A stretch of DNA of 64,000 nucleotides from Eretmocerus hayati. Lineage: Eukaryota; Arthropoda; Insecta; Hymenoptera; Aphelinidae. Numbering within the stretch: position 1 is the first letter of the stretch; every line of letters starts with the position of its first letter. The DNA is taken from NCBI GenBank assembly GCA_029851415.1, contig CM056744.1, positions 10,051,268-10,115,267 on the forward strand. Direction: 5' to 3'. The notes below the pieces were generated by a model. It was not told where the DNA came from and did no database searches. It saw nothing but the letters and a program-made list of their open reading frames with translations. A program made the translations under genes and the position numbers. Shown here piece by piece: positions 45,901-56,014 of the stretch.

Positions 45901-48019
45901 TTACTCCTGTATTTTTAATAATTAATCGATGAATATGCGCATATCATTCCATGCTGCGTGGTTTCCCTGCGGCTCGTACTGAGAAGCAAGTACGAGAGCA
46001 AGTAGCTTTAAAAGATTCCAATTTCCTCAATAAAAATTCCTCCTCCACAGTTTTGCGATTTGATAATTTGTTTTGCTGCAATTCATACAAATTCATCCCA
46101 CCCATCAGAGTTCAGATCACCAGCTATATTACATTGCGTGATCTACGTGGTGATCTGGACTTCAGGTGTGATGAATTATTATATGAATTCTGGAACAACA
46201 AATTGTCGGATCCCAAATTTGTGAAGGAGGAGTTTTTATTAGAAGAATTGGAATGTTTTGAGTCACTTGCGTGTCGGTGCGAGCATACAGCGTTGAATGC
46301 AATGCGCATAGCCATTGATTAATTATAAAAAATATAGGAATAAGGAGTTTTTTTGAAACGCGTTTTCGGAATAAGGTGTTTTTTACTATCTAAATCACTC
46401 TTTAGATTTCCTATACCCGACAAAGTTGGTGCCAACTTGTACTTGCTGATATTTTCCAGCGTATCAAGGCAACGAGGTGAGCGGCCTCGCCTCGCTCTCA
46501 AGGGGTAAGCACAAGTTGGCACCAACTTTGTTAGGTATAGAAATTCCAAAAAGTGATTTAGATAGAAAAAAAACACCTTATTCCGAGAACGCGTTCCAAA
46601 AAAACACCTTACTCCTGTATTTTTAATAATTAATCGATGAATATGTGCATAGCACTCCATGCTGTGTGGCTTCCCCGTAGCTCGTACCGACACGCAAGTA
46701 GACTTAAAAAATTCTAATTCTCCTAATAAAAACTCCTCCTTCACAGTTTTGTGATCCGATAATTTGTTGTTTTACAATTCATGTAATAATTCATCACACC
46801 TGAGGCCCAGATCACCACAAGGATCACGTAATGTAGTACAGCTGGTGATCTGGGCTTCAGGTGTGATGAATTATTATATGAATTGCGAAATAAATAATTA
46901 TCGGATCCCAAAACTGTGAAGGAGGAGTTTTTATTAGGAAAATTGGAATTTTTTAAGTCTACTTGCGTGTCGGTACGAGCTATACAGGGAAGCCACACAT
47001 GGAGTGCTGTGCGCATATTCATCGATTAATTATTAAAAATACAGGAGTAAGGTGTTTTTTTGGAACGCGTTTTCGGAATAAGGTTTTTTTTTTCTATCTA
47101 AATCACTTTTTGGAATTTCTATACCTGACAAAGTTGTTGCCAATTTGTGCTTGCTCTCGCAAGGTCTTGAGTGGTCCCGAGAACCGTTACGGCACGTAAA
47201 CGGCCGCGATGCGGCAGCCGTGTTGTCGCCTGATGCCCGCGAGTCTCTCTTTCTGCTGGGTGACGCATGCGCAGAGGCCACCTGACGAGGCTCAATAGCC
47301 GAATGATGTTTATCGTTAATTATGAACTAATTAATAAATTTTTATGGAATCTAAGGGTGGAGGAAATTTTATTGGCGTTGGAGTAATTATTTGACACCAC
47401 AACCATGGCTCTGAACTATGCCTGTGACGAGTTATCACCATCGGAGTAACGCATTTGTTGTTTCATTTATTATAAATAAACAAAAGTGGAGGTAATTTTA
47501 CGGACAAGATTTCTGGGTGGAGGCTAAAATGATAGACCTATATGAATTTTTTCAGATTTTTTCTAGGTAGTTGAATAACGTAGGTTCCACGGGGTCCCGT
47601 AAAATCAGGAAATCAGGGGCTAATCAGGAAAAATGCGACAGTTGGCTACCATGACCCAGCATACTGCGCATGATCGTGGCATCGACCTCCACTCGAGCGG
47701 GAAGTTGGAGTCTACAATCTCGTTTTTTATAAATTTTCAATGAATTTTGCGAATTCCACAGAAATTCCAACGGACGCTGATGGAGCACTCAAAAATCTAT
47801 CGATCTGTCTTTCTAAATTATTTTTTTGATGCGTTAAGCCAACAGAAGTGGCGATTGACTTTGGGATGGGAGGTCTCAACTTATTTTGCGAATAACTCGA
47901 AAAGGAGGCAGGGAGCATGAAAGTTGCACATAAGTGTCTTTGATCCGCTATAACAGAGCAATCTTTGAGTGTAATTGGTTTTACTTGGTTCTGACCTCGT
48001 CCGCTAACTTCCTGGAGCC
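42968..48019 (-). repeat. Right terminal inverted repeat of the 25-kb element
   Basis: Inverted match of 22930-26173, lengthened by a 2.24-kb insertion at 45357-47595. Outside that insertion the arms match closely (for example 43678-43869 against 25272-25463). Confidence 0.85.
45357..47595. mobile_element. Mutator-like foldback element with verified empty site
   Basis: The ends begin ACCCCGTGGAACCTACGTTA, and the inverted repeats extend over about 0.55 kb. The 9-bp CCCGTAAAA occurs at 45348-45356 and 47596-47604. In the other arm of the 25-kb element the same site (23345-23353, reversed) has one copy and no insert, proving insertion boundaries. Inside, a module starting GGTATAGAAATTCCAAAAAG occurs four times in alternating orientation (about 45830, 46440, 46535 and 47120). 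Open frames such as 45951-46322 and 46741-47022 derive from this module. No transposase was seen. Confidence 0.85.
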
Positions 48020-48120
48020 GAATCGTTTTTCCGAGTCGCGCGCCGCCGCCCATACGCCGCTAGAGTGGGGGAGCTACCCCTCTCGGCGTATCTTTTTTAA
48101 TATTCCATCTGGCAGCCCTG
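48020..48120. repeat. Outer tip of the hAT-like right arm
   Basis: 101 bases matching 13355-13455 in reverse at 98 positions. It includes the right copy of the 9-bp duplication (48020-48028). It is separated from the rest of its arm by the 25-kb insertion. Confidence 0.85.
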
Positions 48121-48128
48121 GGTGGGGG
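48121..48128. repeat. Right 8-bp target duplication of the hAT-like element
   Basis: GGTGGGGG, equal to 13347-13354. It lies ten bases inside an intron, measured from the donor at 48139. Confidence 0.75.
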
Positions 48129-48139
48129 TGGGATCTTAC

Positions 48140-48337
48140 CCAACCGAAACTGACATTCCCATCATCATAACCGCACTTGGTGATGCACTTTTTACTGCAA
48201 CTGTGCTGCAATCAGCTGCATCAATAAGCTGTTTTTGAAAAGCTTTTTTTAGCATTTGCGTTGCAAGTTGCAGCTTGGAAATTGGAAGTTCACCATACTC
48301 ACATCTGTCAACAACCAAAACAATCTGTGTTTCATCT
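48140..48337 (-). CDS. Internal exon of an unidentified host gene
   Basis: On the reverse strand an acceptor CTTCTTAG precedes 48337 and a donor GG|GTAAGA follows 48140. The 198 bases between are fully open and read as ordinary protein (for example VVDRCEYGELPISKLQLATQ, then AVKSASPSAVMMMG). I do not recognise the family. The hAT-like element inserted ten bases into the downstream intron, so the next exon should lie left of 13347, about 35 kb away, unless the gene is dead. Confidence 0.5.
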
Positions 48338-50619
48338 CTAAGAAGAATCCGATTGATATATAGCCGAATAATATTTAGGATCGTGACGCATATTCGTATC
48401 ACCAACATGATAATGCGTATACCCTAATACGGAATTGATGATACTTATTAATATTAGGTGAGTAAAGTTCCAGTTTTTCTTCATCTGGGCAGTGATGCAT
48501 TTTATTCTTTTATTTTTTGTTGGTGAAATTGTGTTCGAAAGATACTGAAGTACAGTTTCATACATTGTCATTCCATGCACATCTCAAATCATTTCCATCG
48601 CACTAATATGCAGTGGGCAAATTCCATTATTGTGTAACACCACTGCTTATGAGCACTGATTTCTGCGGAAACATCATCATGAGGGTGTCAGAATCTGTCT
48701 ATCATTATTACTGGTCTCAGAGGATGATGTCATCTATCATTCAACTGTGAGCTTACAAATTTTGTTTGAACCATGTTTTGAGAGTTGTTAAGAATCTGTC
48801 CCGCAAACTCTTCATGATAGAAAGCGATTGAAGAATGAGGTCATTTCAAAATTATTTGGCCCCAAAACTGCTTGATTAGTCTTTGATAAACACTTTTCAA
48901 TCTGACCAAGTGTAACTTTTTATCAGAATGATCTTCTGCACAATTACGTGAATATAGACATTTCAAGTTTTGTAAATACGTTTTCTCATGACACATGAAT
49001 TATGTCTGATGCTGACTTTGATTCGATTTTGTTGTTAGGTTCGAGATTTGGTGACTACATGTAATTGTGATATACAAGCAGGAGAGGATTTCATTTCATC
49101 ACCATTTCCTATTGTCTGAAGGACTTGAAACACACTTGTAGTGGTGAGTTCTGACAATTTGAAGCTGTAGCTGTTTATTGATATGTACTTTATCATATTG
49201 AGAGGATTGTCTAGCATGACAAAAGTTTAATGACCTATCTGTATGTTGCAGGAACTTGTTTAAACAAGAGAAAATACTTTCCCTGGTAGTATTTTTGAAA
49301 TATTATACCTATTTGAAGAAAATATCATAAGGTGAAGACTACTTTTCTATTCTCTCATAGGCATAAAAACATTCTAATAATCCAAAGAATAGCCTAATCC
49401 ATAGCTGTAAAATTCTTTAGTCAAATATCTACATCAACTAGATTGATAATCACATCAAGTTGAAGATATGACCATGACAAAATAGCATGGACCATGTTTA
49501 ATACATGAATAGTCAACAGAAAATATTGGGTTGAACATAGATTGATGCTTTACAAGATGGGATTGATCGTTTTTCCTCATTTTTCATGGTTGAATGAAAC
49601 ACAAAGAGGAACAATGGCAAACTCATCAAAAAATGTAGAGGATACTTTATATTTTTCTGACACGTTGTCGTGATTGATCTAAAATTGAAATTATTAGCCA
49701 AAAATTTAGTGAGACCACCCACTCTAGCATTGTTCAGGTGCGGAGTCAGTCAATTAATAGAAGGCCAAATCGGCTAAATAGGGAATTTTTGGTAAGCTTG
49801 ATGCAGGTGACGATCCGAATTCGCGATTACCGAGCTAAGCCAGAAAACATCAAAACTCGAAACCTTGTCTAACCTCACGCAGCCAAAATTCTTACATGCT
49901 ATTAGGACTGTCGTCAGCCAGGACTCGGTAAACATCGCGACAATCATTTGGTTGTTAGTGAATAATTTGCGTTGCTTGAAAATGATTTCAATTCTGCTCT
50001 CCAAAACATCGTGAATTGAGAATATCGTCTCTCGCGCGAAAATGTTTCAAACTGATGTCACATTTGCTATCCCTATAGTGGTTGGATCACAAGATTTTTC
50101 GTTAACCCTCAAAAGTTAGAATTATGTTTGTTCCCTGGCATTATGAGAATGTTTCTAAAGTGTAGAATAACTAGAACATGATTAGCTTTGACTTCTTTCA
50201 AGTCGTATCATGAATATCTTTGCATATTCAGCTCAGCGATTCTTTTAGACTGCTGCCTGTTATCTCATCAAAATTACGCGTATCATACCTGTTACACTTA
50301 CCAGTTTACTTCTTCTCGGTACTCGGAACACGTATAACTATAGAAAATGCTTACATCTTTACGTAGAATTCTCGATAATAGTACAGATTTTGTTGCGTAA
50401 AGGTCAATCCTGCTTTTTGCAAACTAAGAACCGAAAGCGACGATTGGATTATTTTGAGAAGACGATCACGAGGATAATCTGTAGCTCTTGATTTGCTAAA
50501 ATAAATTTGAGTACTCTCTTACACGATTTTCGATCAATTTTTAAGCAATTTCTTTTCATGAGTTCATTTTGATGCTCTCTGACGTGATGTTTGATTGATG
50601 TTGGCTATTTTCTTTTCAG
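48338..50619. other. Upstream region of the first ankyrin-PRANC gene
   Basis: AT-rich sequence with no recognisable gene. It presumably contains the 5' exon(s) and promoter of the ankyrin-PRANC gene and possibly upstream exons of the reverse-strand gene at 48140, but none could be fixed. It ends with the splice acceptor TTTTCTTTTCAG at 50608-50619. Confidence 0.45.
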
Positions 50620-50624
50620 AAATC

Positions 50625-53600
50625 ATGGATGATCAAGTCCGATCTGCTAGTGATTCGTATGAATCTAGCCTGTCCTTCAAGCAGAAAAAACTCTTAGATT
50701 TTGTTAAATTGGGTGATCTCTCTGAAGTAGAGAGACTTTTTGACGAGTTATCGAAGACAGAGAAAGAGGATAAATCGTTTGACTATGTGCTCCTAACGAC
50801 TGCTTTGAAAAACACAGAGAACAAACCTGTTATCAAATATCTCTTGACAACGGACTGCAGGGCGAAAATAGATGAAAAAACTAAATTTTTGTGCACACCG
50901 TTATACTACGCCATTAAACAGAGTAATACTTGGATGGTTCGCGAGTTAACGAAGAAAGGTGCATCGATTCATGATACAGATGTGAATGAAATATCAGCTC
51001 TCGAATACGCCGTAAAGGAAGAGAAGATTGAAGTTATCGAAGCGTTCGTGCGCCATCGCAAATATATTTTAAGCCGTGAAAATTTTGATCCGCACGATAA
51101 ATATGATTTAGCATTATTCCAAATAGCATGCTTCAAGAATAATCAACAAGCCGTCAGAGAATTTCTGGAACTCAAATTTCCACTCGACTGCCGCTCGAGT
51201 TTCGATATAGAAGAGTGGAAGGGATTCACACCACTTCATTTTTCTGTATCTGGGCCGCGTGGATCAACGGTTGACTTGCTCATAAGATCTAAAGCTGACA
51301 TCCTTGCAGTTGACGAAAAAGGCAGGACACCTATACATTTAGCCTTCAGAAATGATGGTGACGAAAATTATTTCCTGATGAGAAACTGCTATCTCCTTGA
51401 AACCTGGTTGAGCAGTTTGGTTGATAAAGTTTTCAGTAATTTAGAAGATCAATATGGACTCAACTTTTTTCACATTTTATGCTGTGGGAGATATAACGAC
51501 AACTCTAATAAGCTCACAAATGCTGTGAAATTCATTCTCAAAAGCAACGTAGATATCAATTACTCAGTTTCCTTATATGACCCAGATTATCCCGGTTATA
51601 CGGCTTTGCACTTTGCCGTGAGAAATTCTCGTTTGGATATTACGAAGTTACTCCTTGAACACGGCGCTGATCTCACAAAAACCAATAAAGAAGGCTCGAC
51701 ACCATTGCACATGGTATTAGATCATTCAATACTTCAAGCATACAGATTTTCCGGGACGTTTTCTCAGAGGAAAAAAGAGCGCATTGAGATTGTAAAATTA
51801 TTAGTGAATCGAGGCGCTGATGTAGATGTGAGAGACTTGAAAGGTTGTACCCCTCTCCATCATGCTTTTTCTAGTGTTTCTCCGGAAACAAAGAATGATC
51901 AGTCTCTAGTACAGTTATTGTTATCAAAAAGTAAGCTCGACAGTAACTATATTGATTCTCACGGCTTATCATATCTCCATATTGCAAGCTCGATGGACCT
52001 TGCTGCAGTTAAAACCTTATTAGGGAAAACAGAGAAATCATCTCTGGATTGTTGTATTGATGCTGATGCAGAATTTAAAAGTGGACACTCTCCTCTACAC
52101 CTTGCAGTCTCATTCGGCAAAGTGGATATAGTAGAATATCTTTTGGATCAGGGAGCTGATCCTAACATGGGTACTCATGATAAAAAAAAGTTGACGCCTC
52201 TTCACTTGGCCTGCACGTTTACACATAGTGAATGTTATCCCTATGATGAGAGACACAGAAAAAATTCAAGTACTTCTGATGTAGAACAACTTCACGAGAG
52301 TGGTAAAATTAACATTGTTGAGTTGCTGTTGGTATACGGTGCTTCAGCAAATAAAAAAGATTCTTCTGGAAATAGCCCTTTGTTGGTTGCATGCACATTT
52401 CCTGAACATAATTTTGCTACATTCCATAGTGTAAGCTACATTTTGGAACAAATATATGATGACCAACGAACAATAATCGAAAAATGTCTGCATTATAAAG
52501 CTGACGTTCATTTACTTAATAATGATGGCGATTCTGTTCTGCATCTTATTGCCGGTCAACAAGTGCGAGGTGGATTTCCTCAAAGAAAAATGTTGGCTGA
52601 AAAAATGTTGAAGAAAGGTGTCAAGATCAATGCCGTGAATAAAACAAAGCTCACGCCACTGCATGTGGCAGTGAAAAACTCCGTAGACTTACGATGGGAT
52701 ACCTCATTAATCGAATTGTTCCTAGAATACGGTGCCGATGTTAATGCCATATCTCGCGAAGGCGGTATACTCCACATAGCTGTGAACAAGTTTGTCTGCG
52801 GAGACCAAAGCAACGAAATAATTTTTCCTTATTTAATTAATCTTCCTGAGATTGATCTGAATATCCAAACTACTGATTTCGGAAACACTCCTTTACATGT
52901 TGCCGGGAATTTGTTTGCATCCTCTATCACTTCATTTCAATACCTTTATGTACCTGGAGGAGAGCTGCATGTGAAAAGAAAGTGTTTTTGTATCGAAGAA
53001 TTGTTGAATGCAGGTGCTAACGTAAATATACTCAATGTCGATGGACTTACACCGTTGCATAAAGTATTCCAGTGGTTGATGATGGATTCTTCCCGATCTC
53101 ATCCACGCCATTTGGATTACTTTACTTATTTCATGACTCACATGAAGAAGTTGGAAAAAATGAATGTCTTCATCGGTGAAAAAGTCAAGGAGAGCTTGAC
53201 TCAGTTGTCGAAAGTGGATCTAGAAAAAAGTCTAGCTATCGAAATTTCCATTGATGAAGAATCAGAGAAATTGAAATCGAAAATGGTTGACCAATATACA
53301 TCCTATTACGAGATACTACTGAAAGATGCAAATGGCATGTCTAAGCATGTGAAAAATGAAAATTTTAAAGAGATGATCAGCAGTCCAGATTTGAGCATTG
53401 ATTTCCCATTATTTCATGCTATTCTTAAACGGAAGTTCGAGGCAGGTCTAGCAAGAAGCTTGCTTCTAGAATCAGCTAAAGAGGCTCTAGAAACTGTTTT
53501 GCAAGTATTTTGGCCTTACTCTTGCACTGAGCATATTCTCGAATATTTGAGCAACGATAATTTGAAATCACTCATCAAGTCTGTTTCTGTTGAAAAATCT

Positions 53601-53666
53601 CTCAAGAGAAAACGCGATTGTCTACCCTCAATCAATGATACTCGGTCAAAAATTGCGAAAATGTAA
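50625..53666 (+). CDS. Ankyrin-repeat protein with C-terminal PRANC-like domain (1)
   Basis: The protein has 1013 residues in one exon. After about 80 residues of helical N-terminus come roughly 15 ankyrin repeats to about residue 830, shown by repeated TPLHxA and LLxxGADxN motifs. A linker follows, then a PRANC-like module (about 930-985) with the F-box-like motif WPYSCTEHILEYLSNDNLKS, and a basic tail with KRKRD. The start was placed at 50625 because a strong splice acceptor ends five bases upstream, so an earlier in-frame ATG (50598) would be intronic. In poxviruses this architecture recruits target proteins to SCF ubiquitin ligases; in wasps the role is unknown and may be nuclear. A polyadenylation-like ATTAAA lies at 53878. 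It is the paralogue of 58148-61012. Confidence 0.85.
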   Translation: MDDQVRSASDSYESSLSFKQKKLLDFVKLGDLSEVERLFDELSKTEKEDKSFDYVLLTTALKNTENKPVIKYLLTTDCRAKIDEKTKFLCTPLYYAIKQSNTWMVRELTKKGASIHDTDVNEISALEYAVKEEKIEVIEAFVRHRKYILSRENFDPHDKYDLALFQIACFKNNQQAVREFLELKFPLDCRSSFDIEEWKGFTPLHFSVSGPRGSTVDLLIRSKADILAVDEKGRTPIHLAFRNDGDENYFLMRNCYLLETWLSSLVDKVFSNLEDQYGLNFFHILCCGRYNDNSNKLTNAVKFILKSNVDINYSVSLYDPDYPGYTALHFAVRNSRLDITKLLLEHGADLTKTNKEGSTPLHMVLDHSILQAYRFSGTFSQRKKERIEIVKLLVNRGADVDVRDLKGCTPLHHAFSSVSPETKNDQSLVQLLLSKSKLDSNYIDSHGLSYLHIASSMDLAAVKTLLGKTEKSSLDCCIDADAEFKSGHSPLHLAVSFGKVDIVEYLLDQGADPNMGTHDKKKLTPLHLACTFTHSECYPYDERHRKNSSTSDVEQLHESGKINIVELLLVYGASANKKDSSGNSPLLVACTFPEHNFATFHSVSYILEQIYDDQRTIIEKCLHYKADVHLLNNDGDSVLHLIAGQQVRGGFPQRKMLAEKMLKKGVKINAVNKTKLTPLHVAVKNSVDLRWDTSLIELFLEYGADVNAISREGGILHIAVNKFVCGDQSNEIIFPYLINLPEIDLNIQTTDFGNTPLHVAGNLFASSITSFQYLYVPGGELHVKRKCFCIEELLNAGANVNILNVDGLTPLHKVFQWLMMDSSRSHPRHLDYFTYFMTHMKKLEKMNVFIGEKVKESLTQLSKVDLEKSLAIEISIDEESEKLKSKMVDQYTSYYEILLKDANGMSKHVKNENFKEMISSPDLSIDFPLFHAILKRKFEAGLARSLLLESAKEALETVLQVFWPYSCTEHILEYLSNDNLKSLIKSVSVEKSLKRKRDCLPSINDTRSKIAKM

Positions 53667-54282
53667 TAAGTGTTATAAGTGTAATTTGTCATGTATTTGA
53701 CAAAATGCCTCTCTAATTTCATTAGATTATGTTTTGTTCGATTAGTTGACTTTCTCAAAAGATCAATATGATAATGATGTGTTTCGAAGTATTCTAAAGA
53801 AGAGGAAGTGTTCAAGTTTGTGAAAAACCCGTAGCTCTGCATGACTTTTTGTTCATATCGTACATCATTGTAATACAATTAAATATTTATCAGCCTCTTT
53901 GAATTCCTTCATTTCTATCCCTTTATGGTCTCCCTCATCCTATTGTTCTAAGATTCTAATTATATGTCCAAATCAAGCCTATAACGAAACAAATTGTACT
54001 CCTTCATCACACTGATGAAATAAAAGTACTTGAGGTCCAAGAAAAGTCACCATTATCACGTGAAAAAGGCTCATAGTCTAGGTATAAGCCGCTAACAAAC
54101 AGATTTGTTCAAATTTTTGATTTTAAAATCTTTCTGTAGATGCATGTAAAATCCCAAGTCTTTTGGTCCAGTAAAATTCGACTCATCCTCCGAACGGGTT
54201 CAGGGCTGCATTCAATATGGCGACTTACTACGGCCTCGCCTTAACGTCGATATGTGGATAACGACTTTTTTTTAGTTTCGAG
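53667..54282. other. 3' flank of the first ankyrin gene
   Basis: Probable 3' UTR with ATTAAA at 53878 and AATAAA near 54018. No gene seen. Confidence 0.5.
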
Positions 54283-54286
54283 TTAA

Positions 54287-54666
54287 GGCCATGCGGTAGC
54301 CGTGCAAGCTAATTTTGTTCCCAGAATACTCAAATTCTTTTGCGATTTGGGCTAAACGACGAGTTGTCGCGCCTTTGTTATCATCCAACTTGAATGGCTC
54401 AACTCGTCGTTTAGCCCAAATCGCAAAAGAATTTGAGTATTCTGGGAACAGAAATATGCGTATATTATAGGTTAGGATGTCCCAGGCGCCCAATGGTCCC
54501 CACTTTTCTGCAATAATCTAATGATTTGGGCTGAACTCTGAGTTGTCGAGGATAAATCGGATGATAACAATAACTAAACAACTCATCTCAAACTTTGTAC
54601 CATAAAATTTTTCACATAAGTGGTGAATGGAACTTTACGACCGTGCTGCACGGCTACTGCATGCCC
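54287..54666. mobile_element. piggyBac-type MITE containing a perfect 50-bp hairpin
   Basis: TTAA occurs at both ends (54283-54286 and 54667-54670). The termini are GGCCATGCGGTAGCCGTGC and, reversed, GGGCATGCAGTAGCCGTGC. TTAA duplications with G/C-rich short terminal repeats fit piggyBac. Length is 380 bp, with no coding capacity. Confidence 0.6.
54317..54449. repeat. Perfect 50-bp hairpin, 33-base loop
   Basis: 54317-54366 is the exact reverse complement of 54400-54449. A diverged third copy of part of the arm lies near 54520-54560. Exact pairing suggests recent arm conversion or constraint. If transcribed it would give a long double-stranded stem. Confidence 0.85.
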
Positions 54667-54670
54667 TTAA

Positions 54671-56014
54671 GTTTGACAATCTCACTTAGAATTCTGTGAG
54701 TGTGTGACTGATTACTGATCGTAAAATTCGTCAAAAAGTAGTAAAAAATGAGATTAGTATTGCCTAATGAGCCCTTACCTTCACGCGAGTACGCAAAGTA
54801 CTAGAAATGCAGATTTCTTATCTCGTTTACCTTTTCATCATTAGACCTGCTGATTTAGCCAGGATCGCTTGCATTAATCGTTGGTCACGTGATCCCATCA
54901 TCTTCAAGTGACATTACAATAACGAAAAAGGCAACCAGGATCTGATCTTCAACTCACTTAGATACATGCAATGACTAACTCCTAATATAACTTGCATTCT
55001 GGCATAAAGCAAAGGGTGAAACTCAAATTCATCCGAAATAAAGTATTCAGTAACAGGATCAATTTTCGCTTTTGTCTAGAAAGTTCAACTGGCTACCGCA
55101 TCGAACTAACTAAATTTCGAGATCAAAAGTTGACTCGCAGCTCAGATTTCTAGAGGTAGAAATTCAATGGAATGTTGAAGACCTCTGGATTTTCGCGTAT
55201 TTCCGAATAATGGAAACTTTGAGAAGTGCAAGAACTAAGCAAGAGATTAACCTAATTTTCTAATTGAAAATGTATAAGAAAATTCTAATTCAAATCTGTT
55301 CTTCGAGAATTATAGTTCTCTGTGTTGCAAGCGGTGAGCGTCATTGAAAAATTCATAAAGAGGTCTGTTTGTATCGTACATATTCAATTTAACAGCGAAT
55401 AACGAGGAGCCAAAAACCAGTCATCAGTCATCTGCTTTGAGATAATCGTCGAAAAGTTGGTTGAATGCTCACTTCGCAGATCGTGACAACACATCAGCGC
55501 GTGGTGTGTTCTTCTATTTTGATAGTTTCATTCGAATTTCTCAAAAATCACATTATTGAAAATCGATATCATCAATCTCTTGGACATTTTACCAATTTAT
55601 CCGAACATGAAGTAGGTCAAATATTTATCACTTGGGCCAATTTGAAAAGGGGGGAGGGGGTTGATGCTTAAAATTCACAATATCTTCCAAAAAACGCAGA
55701 TCAGATGTTCCACCTCAGAGAAAAATGAATTTGTTTCAAACTCATTTCAAATCTCCGAATGGAACGAACTCATCTGTTGAAAACATAAAGACATAGAGAG
55801 TCCACGTGTAAAGTTGATCGGAGGCGTTGTTTCGACAATGCTGCAAGCAAGGCAGATTAATGACACACATTGGTCAACTTTTGAATGCAATTTATTGGTT
55901 CTGAAGAACTGCAAGAATATTTCTCGATCTTTTCTGCAGTATAATACGTCCGTTCGTGAACATTTCAAATCGCAATTCGTGATTATTTCCCGTCCTTCTC
56001 TGGTCACAATGAGC
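54671..56014. other. Spacer between MITEs, no gene seen
   Basis: AT-rich DNA. Frames at 55465-55671 and 55814-56041 have no features of genes. Confidence 0.5.

Larger units (their letters stand above)
22930..48019. mobile_element. 25-kb element with ~3-kb terminal inverted repeats, Mutator-like duplication
   Basis: The ends begin GGCTCCAGGAAGTTAGCGGA at 22930 and, reversed, at 48019. The flanking 9 bases GAATCGTTT occur at 22921-22929 and 48020-48028. The left arm of the surrounding hAT-like element has this 9-mer once (13447-13455, reversed), so the duplication and both ends are confirmed by an empty site in the same window. A 9-bp duplication with long inverted repeats points to the Mutator superfamily, though no transposase was seen. 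The span includes at least four later insertions. Net of the Gypsy, the 40.5-kb foldback, the 45.4-kb element and the Tc1-type MITE it is about 13.7 kb. Confidence 0.75.
13355..48120. mobile_element. hAT-like foldback element, host of all nested insertions
   Basis: Both ends read CAGGGCTGCCAGATGG inward. The outer 101 bases (13355-13455 and 48020-48120) match at 98 of 101 positions with no gap. Exact 8-bp duplications flank the ends. The left arm continues without break to about 16250. The right arm is 22929 back to about 20190, cut 92 bases from its end by a 25-kb insertion. Subtracting that insertion and one 9-bp copy leaves about 9.7 kb. I found no transposase, so it would move with a helper, or its transposase gene has decayed. 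Superfamily assignment rests on termini and duplication length only. Confidence 0.75.

Noticed and set aside
45951..46322. 123-codon frame inside the Mutator-like foldback
   Set aside because: It lies in the four-fold inverted module and resembles no transposase; the other modules do not keep the frame.
22930..48019. Endogenous viral segment or Polinton as an explanation for the 25-kb element
   Set aside because: No polymerase, capsid, ATPase or viral integrase was seen, and the duplication is 9 bp, not the 6 bp of Polintons.
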